64,000 nt of DNA from assembly GCA_910587485.1 (NCBI GenBank), contig CAJUKN010000011.1, positions 40,813 to 104,812 of the forward strand, given 5' to 3'. The notes beneath the pieces were generated by a model. That model saw only the letters and a list, made by a program, of their open reading frames with translations. It did no database searches and was not told where the DNA came from. Position numbers and translations under genes: made by a program. Source of the stretch: an uncultured Lachnospira sp. GTDB taxonomy: Bacteria > Bacillota > Clostridia > Lachnospirales > Lachnospiraceae. Positions within the stretch are counted from its first letter, which is position 1. Each line of letters starts with the position of its first letter. This document shows positions 55,401 to 62,519 of the stretch, piece by piece.

Positions 55401-56250
55401 TTATTTTCCATTTCCTAAAACATCGGCAACTTCGGTAATAGTCACATATGCTGATGTATCATTTTCAAGAACGATATTACGCACTTTATTAATTTGAAAT
55501 CGATTTACAACAAAATAAATGAGTGTTTTATCTTTATCTGAATAATATCCCTTTACATTCATAATAGTAATGCCATTTCCAAATTCAGACGATAAGGCAT
55601 CGCATATTTCTTTGGGTTTATTTGTGATTATCATTGCTGATTTTGCTTTGTCTAAACCTTCTGCTATAAAATCAACAGTCTTGAGAGCAGAAGCGTAAGT
55701 AATAATAGAATACAATGGTAAAATCCAACTTTCTTTTAATAATCCAGCAATAACATATAAAATAATATTGTAGCCCATCACAAAGGTTCCAACAGAGAGG
55801 TTGAGTTTTTTTGCAAAAAGAATAGCAAGTATTTCTATACCGTCAATGGCGCCTCCAAAGCGTATTGTAAGACCGCTTCCAATTCCGGAAATAAGTCCGC
55901 CAAATATAGCACATAGCAGCAAATCGCTCTCTGCCAAAGGCGATGCAATGCTGACATCAACAGGTAATATATCCGTTATTAACCATGCTGTTATAGAATA
56001 AATCATCACTGAATAGATGGAATAGACTGTAAAGGATATGCCCATCTTTTTATATCCATAGAAAAATAGAGGCAAGTTTATTACAATCAAAAAAGCAGAT
56101 AGAGGCAGGTATGATGGCGTAATTTGTGCCAGAAACACCAGAGTCATATAAATTGACAGGATATAAAAAGAATGTAACACCAAAAGCATTAATTAATCCC
56201 GCCAATGTCAACATAATTAAATTTTTCACTTTTAAATTTTTCCAAACCAT
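55401..56250 (-). pseudogene. YitT-family membrane protein, frameshifted
   Basis: Read on the - strand from ATG 56250 (after GGGGGA), the protein starts VWKNLKVKNLIMLTLAGLI and reaches LYDSGVSGT; at about 56115-56130 the frame is lost, and the remainder (QITPSYLPLSAFLIVIN ... to the C-terminal DUF2179 domain ending EVADVLGNGK) lies in another frame (open from 56189). YitT proteins are about 280-290 aa; the two parts add up to that apart from a few missing residues at the break. The short repeat GGCACA at the join suggests a slipped deletion. Sequencing error is possible. Confidence 0.75.
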
Positions 56251-56758
56251 AAAAATCCCCCATTTCTGCATTTTTAATATAAATCTTAAAAAAATTGTAA
56301 AATAAATTTATTTTGATATTGTTGTAAAGAATTTATAAATCATTTATTTTATATTAGAGTCCCTAACAATAATTTAACCTCATCAAGAAAGTCCCCCACT
56401 TCAATACCGCAGAGACATAAGTGGTGGGTGGGGATTTGCGCTGCAATAGCAGATATGAGGTTATGAGCAAGTAGCGTAGCGGATTGCGAATATCCGCTTT
56501 GACTTAAAACTAATAATATCATATTTGTTCTAGTAGTCAACTTTTTCTATTGTTTAACTTTATCAGGTAAGAATTAGACTTGCCTGCTAAAAAACACTGC
56601 TAATTATTGAACTATATACAATCCATTCTGCATGATTCAACGATTACAATTTATTTGAAAATGAATTAGTTTCATATTGCTATTTCTTTCTAATTAATAT
56701 ATTATATATTTATGAGAAAGCACGAAAGAAAGATATAATAACGAAGGTGGGTTAAATC
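56251..56758. other. Intergenic region with composite repeat
   Basis: About 500 bases, no gene. Holds the R2+R1 composite repeat (56378-56506) and the leader of the Hpt gene. Confidence 0.6.
56378..56506. repeat. Composite dispersed repeat R2+R1, second long copy
   Basis: CCTCATCAAGAAAGTCCCCC, hairpin CCCCCACTTCAATACC / ATAAGTGGTGGGTGGGG, a CTGCAATAGCAG segment, then GAGCAAGTAGCGTAGCGGAT and the CGAATATCCGCTTTGACTT tail. Same order as 35111-35270. Confidence 0.75.
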
Positions 56759-57109
56759 ATGAATGTTAAAGAATGTTATGCAATGATGGGTGGAGACTAT
56801 GAGGGAGTTATGGGACGTCTTATGACAGATGAACGCATTAAAAAATTTCTTCTTAAACTTCCACAAAGCAATCCAATGAACGAGATATTTGAAAATCTTA
56901 ACAATAAAGATTACGAGACCGCATTTAGAAATGTGCATAATATGAAAGGTGTGGCGTTAAATCTTGGTTTGTCGGTGATTGCTGAGTCAAGTAGTGAATT
57001 GTGCGAGGCGTTAAGAGGTGGTGAACCTTCTACAGATATCACCCCATTACTTGATAAATTAAAGGCAGATTATGATAAGTTTGTTGAAGTATTAGGTCAA
57101 ATGGATTAG
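56759..57109 (+). CDS. Histidine phosphotransfer (Hpt) domain protein
   Basis: 116 aa, all-helical. The segment AFRNVHNMKGVALNLGL carries the phosphorylatable His of Hpt domains (H-x-x-K-G), with the helices around it of normal length. It should relay phosphate between a hybrid kinase and a response regulator, perhaps the receiver/HD-GYP protein at 58476. N-terminal VKECYAMMGGDYEGVMGRL is common in clostridial stand-alone Hpt proteins. Start ATG 56759 follows GAAGGTGG. Confidence 0.88.
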   Translation: MNVKECYAMMGGDYEGVMGRLMTDERIKKFLLKLPQSNPMNEIFENLNNKDYETAFRNVHNMKGVALNLGLSVIAESSSELCEALRGGEPSTDITPLLDKLKADYDKFVEVLGQMD

Positions 57110-57155
57110 AAATTTTGCATATGATTTTAAGTGAACAGAGAGGATTTTTAATTTC

Positions 57156-57347
57156 GTGTTAAAAAAACAGTTTCAGACGAGTTGTGATGATTGTAACAAT
57201 TTTATCTTTGATGAAGAGCTTGATGAGTATGTATGTGATATAAATATGGACGAGGATGATTATGCTAGATTGTTGGCAGCTTCTTATAAGGCTTGCCCAT
57301 ATTATCAAAACAATAATGAATATAAGATAGTAAAACATCAAATGTGA
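57156..57347 (+). CDS. Small DUF6472-type protein
   Basis: 63 aa, with Cys pairs CDDC and CD...CPYY and an acidic centre (DEELDEYVCDINMDEDDYARLL), ending NEYKIVKHQM. This matches a small conserved clostridial family (DUF6472 as I recall) of unknown function; the four Cys may bind a metal. GTG start 57156 after GAGAGGA. Between Hpt and NYN genes on the same strand. Confidence 0.75.
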   Translation: MLKKQFQTSCDDCNNFIFDEELDEYVCDINMDEDDYARLLAASYKACPYYQNNNEYKIVKHQM

Positions 57348-57544
57348 TATAAATTTATACCCACAAGCAACAAGCCAGACAGATATGCTAATATAGATAT
57401 TTGGAGGTTATCGCAAGAGATGAAATCTCATTGTTGGTGGGTATATGATTTGTATATGTAGTAAGAAATGTGGCAAAGATAATAAGTAAAATAAGGTAAG
57501 TTAGGATTATTGGAGATATTTAGGATTGCTGCATGAGGATTGAT

Positions 57545-58486
57545 ATGGAAGATAAGAAATATGCTGTACTTATTGATGGAGATAATATTTCCTATAAGTA
57601 CCTTGACAGTGTGTTTAATGAGATTAATAAATATGGAGTTGCAACATACAAGAGAATATATTGTGATTTTACAAGACCACAGGCTGCAAAATGGCGGAAA
57701 TTTGTAAAAGATGCAGGGATTCAAGCTATGCAGCAGTTTAGTAATACAGTTGGAAAAAATGCTACAGATTCAACATTGATAATTGATGCTATGGATATTT
57801 TGTATTCTTGTAATGTTGATGGGTTTTGTATTGTTTCTAGTGACGGTGACTTTACAAGACTTGCAATAAGGCTTAGGGAGTCAGGAATGGACGTTATTGG
57901 AATGGGGGAAAATAAAACACCTCGTTCATTTAGAGCTGCATGTACAGTATTTGCAGACCTTGAGCTTATTTATGATGCAGAAGTTGACGATGAATCGGAT
58001 AAAAATAAATTTAAAAAGAGTAAATCAAATCTTATTAAAGTATCGGAAATTGAAAATATTATTATTGAGATTATTAATGAAAATAGCAATAGAGGCAGGA
58101 TAACTGGCTTAGGAGAGATTGGAAGCCGTATTCAAAAACGGTATAATGATTTTGATGTTAGACAGTATGGATATAGTTCATTATCAACTTTTATTGATGA
58201 AATTGATGGGTTTGTTTTGCGTAAGGATAATAATAATGTTTATGTGGAGTTGAGAGAAGATAATAATATTAAAAATAATGTTATTGATTATATTATAATG
58301 TGTGTTAATGAGGCGGGAGCCAATGGCATGGATTTAGGTGCCTTAGGACAGCGGATTCATAGCTATTATCCTAATTTTAAAGTGAAGGAATATGGCTACT
58401 CTACGTTATTAAAATTTATTAGCGCAACCAATAAGTTTAATATCGAAATAGCTGACGATAACAGGAGGCTGGTACATGCAAAATAA
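57545..58486 (+). CDS. NYN (PIN-like) nuclease with two OST-HTH/LOTUS domains
   Basis: 313 aa. N-terminal NYN domain (YAVLIDGDNISYKYLDSVF ... VGKNATDSTLIIDAMDIL ... FCIVSSDGDFTRLAIRLRE) with the conserved acidic metal-binding residues of PIN-like RNases; then two LOTUS/OST-HTH modules at about 165-235 and 245-310 (each ending YGYSSLSTFI or YGYSTLLKFI), which bind RNA, including G-quadruplexes. LabA-like bacterial proteins of this type are poorly studied RNA enzymes. Start 57545 after GAGG, or 57533. The last 11 bases overlap the response regulator gene, so they are translationally coupled. Confidence 0.9.
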   Translation: MEDKKYAVLIDGDNISYKYLDSVFNEINKYGVATYKRIYCDFTRPQAAKWRKFVKDAGIQAMQQFSNTVGKNATDSTLIIDAMDILYSCNVDGFCIVSSDGDFTRLAIRLRESGMDVIGMGENKTPRSFRAACTVFADLELIYDAEVDDESDKNKFKKSKSNLIKVSEIENIIIEIINENSNRGRITGLGEIGSRIQKRYNDFDVRQYGYSSLSTFIDEIDGFVLRKDNNNVYVELREDNNIKNNVIDYIIMCVNEAGANGMDLGALGQRIHSYYPNFKVKEYGYSTLLKFISATNKFNIEIADDNRRLVHAK

Positions 58487-59546
58487 GATAATACTTATGA
58501 TTGATGATATTAAGTTAAATCTTGCTTCTGCAAGAGATGTGCTGAAAGATGATTATATACTATATGAGGCGATGTCTGCAAAGGAAGGCTTTGGGATTTT
58601 ACAAGAGGTTACTCCAGATTTAATACTTTTAGATATACATATGCCGGAAAAAAACGGATATGAGATGTTGATTGAGTTGAAAGCTAATAGAAGATTAAAA
58701 AGAATACCTGTTATTTTTTTGACAGCAGAAACACAGGCAGCCAGTGAGGTAAAAGGATTTGACTTAGGGGCTGTCGATTTTATAACAAAGCCTTTTGTTC
58801 CAACTGTAATGAAGCGGCGTATAGAGACACAGTTACAGCTTTCAGGGTATCAGCATCATTTGGAAGAATTGGTTGAAGAAAAAGTACAGGAGATAGAAAA
58901 ACTACAAGATGCATTATCGGTTGGATTTGCAGAATTGGTAGAATCAAGAGATGGCATTACAGGTGGACATGTTAAGAATACCTCCATCTATTTTGATGCT
59001 TTTATTAATGCAATTAAAGATGAGCCAAAATATAGAGAAGAGATTGACGATGAATTTATCAGAGTGTCAGTGCGTTCAGCACCACTCCATGATATTGGTA
59101 AAATTGGTATTGACGATATTGTTTTAAGAAAAAAGGGTTCTCTTGAAGATAATGAGAGAGAGTATATGCAGAGCCATTCAGAATTGGGAGGCGCTACCTT
59201 TCATAAGATTAGGAAAATATTTCCTGAGAATGAATTTCTTAAAGCAGCGGAAGAGATGGCACTATATCACCATGAACGGTGGGATGGAAAAGGATATCCT
59301 ACGGGAAAAAAAGGAAAACAGATACCATTTGGAGCAAGAGTAATGAGTGTTGTTGATGTATACGATGCATTAACTTCAGAAAGACCTTATAAAAAGCCTT
59401 TTAGCCATGAGAAGTCTATGGCAATTATTGTAGAGGGCAGAGGAACACAATTTGACCCTGATTTAGTGGATGATTTTGTCAAATACAGCGATTTAATTAA
59501 GAGCTGTTTACAACATAAAGAAGAATTGAAACGAATAACAAGTTAA
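58476..59546 (+). CDS. Response regulator with HD-GYP output (RpfG-like)
   Basis: 356 aa. Receiver domain residues 1-120 (MIDDIKLN; phospho-Asp in ILLDIHMPEKNGYE; Thr in FLTAE; Lys in TKPF), coiled coil (EELVEEKVQEIEKLQ), HD-GYP domain (GGHVKNTSIY, PLHDIGKIGIDD, HHERWDGKGYPTG, VVDVYDALTSERPYK). Full metal and GYP residues suggest an active phosphorylation-controlled c-di-GMP phosphodiesterase. ATG follows AACAGGAGG and overlaps the NYN stop by 11 bases. It could receive phosphate from the Hpt protein at 56759. luxS follows by 12 bases. Confidence 0.93.
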   Translation: MQNKIILMIDDIKLNLASARDVLKDDYILYEAMSAKEGFGILQEVTPDLILLDIHMPEKNGYEMLIELKANRRLKRIPVIFLTAETQAASEVKGFDLGAVDFITKPFVPTVMKRRIETQLQLSGYQHHLEELVEEKVQEIEKLQDALSVGFAELVESRDGITGGHVKNTSIYFDAFINAIKDEPKYREEIDDEFIRVSVRSAPLHDIGKIGIDDIVLRKKGSLEDNEREYMQSHSELGGATFHKIRKIFPENEFLKAAEEMALYHHERWDGKGYPTGKKGKQIPFGARVMSVVDVYDALTSERPYKKPFSHEKSMAIIVEGRGTQFDPDLVDDFVKYSDLIKSCLQHKEELKRITS

Positions 59547-59558
59547 ATGGAGGATTTT

Positions 59559-60038
59559 ATGAATAAGATTGCAAGTTTTACAGTAAATCACATTGATTTA
59601 CTTACAGGTGTATATGTATCAAGGAGAGATAAGATAGGTGATGTCGTTATCACTACATTTGATTTAAGATTTACAAGACCTAATTTGGAGCCGCCAATGG
59701 ACAATCCCGGCATTCATACGATTGAACATCTGGTAGCAACATTTTTAAGAAATCATCCTATATGGAGTGAAAAGACTATTTATTTTGGACCAATGGGTTG
59801 CAGAACAGGGTTTTATGTTATTTTAGCAGGTGACTTGGAATCAAAAGATATTATTGATTTATTAAGAGAGGCAGCAGATTTTGTGCTTTCTTATGAAGGA
59901 GAAATTCCGGGCTATTCGCCAAGAGATTGCGGAAATTATCTTGATAATAATTTAAGCCTTGCTAAAATTTATATGAAAAAATATAAAGAAGAAGTGCTTG
60001 ATAATCCAGTACAGGAACGATTGGTTTATCCAGAGTAA
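59559..60038 (+). CDS. luxS: S-ribosylhomocysteine lyase
   Basis: 159 aa, the normal LuxS length. Zinc site His-x-x-Glu-His in HTIEHLVATF, catalytic Cys in GPMGCRTGFY, third ligand Cys in SPRDCGNYLDN. It splits S-ribosylhomocysteine to homocysteine and DPD, the precursor of AI-2. Start ATG 59559 (MNKIASFTVNH) after GGAGG. It lies 12 bases after the RpfG-like gene, linking AI-2 production and c-di-GMP turnover in one operon. R1 repeat and terminator follow. Confidence 0.96.
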   Translation: MNKIASFTVNHIDLLTGVYVSRRDKIGDVVITTFDLRFTRPNLEPPMDNPGIHTIEHLVATFLRNHPIWSEKTIYFGPMGCRTGFYVILAGDLESKDIIDLLREAADFVLSYEGEIPGYSPRDCGNYLDNNLSLAKIYMKKYKEEVLDNPVQERLVYPE

Positions 60039-60045
60039 AGAAGGT

Positions 60046-60092
60046 TATGAGCAAGTAGCAAAGCAGATTGTAAATATCCTTTGATTCCTATT
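60046..60092. repeat. Dispersed repeat R1, copy after luxS
   Basis: GAGCAAGTAGCAAAGCAGAT then TGTAAATATCCTTTGATTCC, starting eight bases after the luxS stop. Confidence 0.6.
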
Positions 60093-60128
60093 TTTAAAAT
60101 GAGAAATAAAAAGAGTTAGAGAATAAGG

Positions 60129-60175
60129 AGCTGTTGCATAAACGATTGAAAAATCGTGAAGCGACAGCTTTTTTT
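60129..60175 (+). terminator. Terminator after luxS
   Basis: AGCTGTTGC / GCGACAGCT outer stem with inner ACGATT / AATCGT stem, followed by a run of T residues (TTTTTTT). Confidence 0.9.
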
Positions 60176-60191
60176 AAAAGAAGAAAACAGG

Positions 60192-60281
60192 CTTGTTATT
60201 ATATCAAGCCATGATAGAGGCTCGTTGAAAGAGATAACAGATAAGATATATGAGATAAAAGAGGCAAAAATAGTTGAATAA
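60192..60281 (+). pseudogene. C-terminal remnant of an ABC transporter ATPase
   Basis: The frame reads LVIISSHDRG then SLKEITDKIYEIKEAKIVE and stops: the H-loop (SSHD) and C-terminus of an ABC ATPase. Walker A, signature and Walker B are absent; upstream sequence is the luxS terminator, so the body was deleted. Its stop overlaps the TTG start of the 60274 gene, preserving the old operon join. Confidence 0.75.
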
Positions 60282-60552
60282 AAAGAAAATAATAATTTGT
60301 ATTATTTGTACAGTTGTGTTGATTGGCGTTTATATGACAGCAATATGCTATCAGTCATACATATATCCTGCTCTGTTATTTGAGTGTGTCTATTCTGGAG
60401 GTGTCATAACATTTGATGAATACAATTATAAAGTTGTGGAGTCAGGTTTTGTGTCTGAGAAAGATGTTGAAAGATTCTGGGAGAATATGAAAGTAGTGGA
60501 TTATAGGATTCATATTTCCAGATATCCTATTATTAAAGAGATTCAATTATAA
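60274..60552 (+). CDS. Small membrane protein, unknown, left from ABC locus
   Basis: 92 aa with an N-terminal hydrophobic span (residues 5-24) and a short extracellular part (VITFDEYNYKVVESGF ... ISRYPIIKEIQL). TTG start overlaps the stop of the ABC remnant (TTGAATAA); ribosome site AAGAGG is about ten bases away. No recognised family. It may be a surviving but orphaned partner of the lost ABC gene. Confidence 0.45.
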   Translation: MNKKKIIICIICTVVLIGVYMTAICYQSYIYPALLFECVYSGGVITFDEYNYKVVESGFVSEKDVERFWENMKVVDYRIHISRYPIIKEIQL

Positions 60553-61081
60553 TTATGTGTTATGATATGGAAAGTATTTTATTGAGGAGTGGCAGGAATC
60601 TTTTTGATAAAATTTTAATGAAAGCGTGATGTAATAGATGATATTTTATATAAAATTAACTAGGAGAGATTGAACCTATGAAAAGGCGGGGGAATATTTT
60701 ATATGATAAATGATGATATATTCTGAAACTGTAAAAGACAGAACTGTTGAGATAGCCATAAGGATATTACAAAGAGTATATTTTATGGTTTAAAATGCTT
60801 GATGAAAATAGGTCAGTTCTTGTTTGTAAAAGTTATGATAAGCTGTTAATTGACAGAGTTTTAAAACTAATGTCAGATGCAACATGGAATAATGATTGTA
60901 AGATGGTAGTTGTTTTCCACAAAGTAATATAAGTCGGGTAAGAGTGTTTGCAAAAGGGTTTGAGATGGATGTGTTTATTGTGAATAGAGTAGTTTGATTA
61001 ATTTTTGATATTTGTAAATAGAAAAATGTAAAAGTTTGTAAAAAATGGTAGAATTTTGTAAAGGGATATGATAAGATTATA
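60553..61081. other. Gene-poor region with decayed ORFs
   Basis: No intact gene. Contains ORF debris (60677-60997, listed separately) and the promoter edge of the inverted-repeat unit. Confidence 0.55.
60677..60997 (+). pseudogene. Decayed ORF of unknown family
   Basis: Four short pieces in shifting frames: MKRRGNILYDK (60677, after GGAGAG), MIYSETVKDRTVEIAIRILQ (60713), MLDENRSVLVCKSYDKLLID (60795 on), and, after a one-base shift near 60913, FPQSNISRVRVFAKGFEMD to a TGA at 60995. Continuity of codon-like sequence suggests one gene broken by stops and frameshifts. Family not recognised. Confidence 0.45.
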
Positions 61082-61083
61082 AT
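61011..61083 (+). promoter_or_regulatory. Promoter with direct repeats at left edge of inverted-repeat unit
   Basis: TTGTAA (61056-61061), 16-base spacer, TATAAT (61078-61083). TTTGTAAA occurs at 61011, 61035 and 61055, spaced 24 and 20 bases, on about the same helix face, like an activator-binding array. The -10 box ends two bases inside the left inverted repeat, so transcription runs into the unit. Confidence 0.6.
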
Positions 61084-61124
61084 AGATAATTAAAAGTTAT
61101 CCGTTGGATTTGGTGAATGAAAGC
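61082..61124 (+). repeat. Left 43-bp inverted repeat
   Basis: Begins ATAGATAATTAAAAGTTATC and ends GGTGAATGAAAGC; identical, on the opposite strand, to 63946-63988. Confidence 0.95.
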
Positions 61125-61207
61125 GTTACAAAAAATTAGAAATTATTCAATTATCAACAGTTCCGCAAATATTTTAGACTTACATTTTGATACAAGCTCC
61201 TTAAATA

Positions 61208-61280
61208 CCGCATAAATATCACAAATAATGGCATTTATCTCCACTTACCACTGTTAGGTGTAAGTAGAAAATTTATGCGG
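61208..61280 (+). promoter_or_regulatory. Structured leader before aminotransferase-like gene
   Basis: CCGCATAAAT (61208-61217) pairs with ATTTATGCGG (61271-61280); inside lies a second hairpin CTTACC...GGTGTAAG. It ends 15 bases before the AAAGAGG ribosome site, so it may regulate expression of the gene. Confidence 0.5.
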
Positions 61281-61310
61281 AAATATAGATTATTAAAGAG
61301 GTACATGAAA

Positions 61311-62519
61311 ATGAATATTCAATCTGTAAATAATTATTCTACTGATATTCATGATATATTGGAACTGGCAAGCAATGAAAATGCCTATTTTATTTCCAGC
61401 TGGGATAAGAATGATCGTATTTTAAATATTGATACTAACATTGTTGAACAAAGTATACATCAGCTGGAACACAAAAACACATATATTATGTCAAAAGACA
61501 TGGAAATATTAAAAAAGCAAATATCCTCATATCTTAGCGAACAGGGTATCGAAACAACTAAAGAATGTATTACAATTGTGTCTAATGGAACAAGTGCTGC
61601 ATTTATCTCATTATTACAAACTTTCAAACGAGGAGCAACAAATTTCCTTTTTATTGGACCAATTTACTTTACCTATATACATCTACTAAATATTTTTGGA
61701 AAAAAAATATACCATTATGATATAAATTTATTCGAGAAAATTACATTTGATTTTAATAAATTGGAAAAAGAAATTCGGGAAAAGGCTATACATTCCCTTA
61801 TTCTGATTCAACCGTTTTTTGGTTCGGGAATGACCTTGAATGATTCAATTTTAGAAAAATTCATATCATTATGCGAAAAACAGCATATTTATTTATTAAT
61901 AGACTATGTATATGGAAATATGGAGTGGGATTCATTTTCTCATATCCATAATACTAAATTAATACAAATGGCTATTACCTCAAATTTTTGCATTTTATAT
62001 GAGTCAATCTCGAAACGTATATTTCTAAACGGAATGAAAAGCGCAGTTGTATTTAGTTCGAAGAAATTTATTAGCGATATAAACATAGATTCGGAAATAT
62101 GTCTGGGGAGTATATCATATATTCAAGAATCCTTGTTACATACACTATACTCTTCAAACAATATAACGAATGTTAATCAGTTTATCATAAATGCATTAGA
62201 CTGCGCTTCAAACAATTATGACTTACTATGCTCATTAATCTTAGGAACAGACCTTAAACTTTGCAAAAGTACATGCGGGTATTTTACCCTTTTAGGGATT
62301 CCTAAAATACACTTTGAATCTTCAAAAGATCAAGATATTATAAATGAATTATACAATAAAACAGGTATTGTAACTATTCCCCATTCAAGGTACTATTATA
62401 ATTCATCAGAATATTATTGCTTTAGAATCAATCTTGCAACAGAAACATATGAGTTATTGAACGCAATTGAGAAATTATTACATATTTGCAGTAATAGTAG
62501 CGATTGCGACATCTGCTAA
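61311..62519 (+). CDS. PLP-dependent aminotransferase-fold (class I/II-like) protein
   Basis: 402 aa. Fold-type I features in order: SNGTSAAFISLLQ (cofactor phosphate loop), LIDYVYGNMEWD (Asp for the pyridine N), ESISKRIFLNG (Lys for the Schiff base) and YYCFRINLA (substrate carboxylate Arg), with IQPFFGSGM in place of the usual NP-HNPTG. It is probably catalytic but divergent; the amino-acid substrate is unknown. ATG 61311 has AAAGAGG nine bases upstream; 61305 and 61275 are alternatives, the last lying in a hairpin arm. It is read inward from the left inverted repeat; its last 14 codons overlap the convergent gene. Two GATC sites lie in it. Confidence 0.7.
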   Translation: MNIQSVNNYSTDIHDILELASNENAYFISSWDKNDRILNIDTNIVEQSIHQLEHKNTYIMSKDMEILKKQISSYLSEQGIETTKECITIVSNGTSAAFISLLQTFKRGATNFLFIGPIYFTYIHLLNIFGKKIYHYDINLFEKITFDFNKLEKEIREKAIHSLILIQPFFGSGMTLNDSILEKFISLCEKQHIYLLIDYVYGNMEWDSFSHIHNTKLIQMAITSNFCILYESISKRIFLNGMKSAVVFSSKKFISDINIDSEICLGSISYIQESLLHTLYSSNNITNVNQFIINALDCASNNYDLLCSLILGTDLKLCKSTCGYFTLLGIPKIHFESSKDQDIINELYNKTGIVTIPHSRYYYNSSEYYCFRINLATETYELLNAIEKLLHICSNSSDCDIC

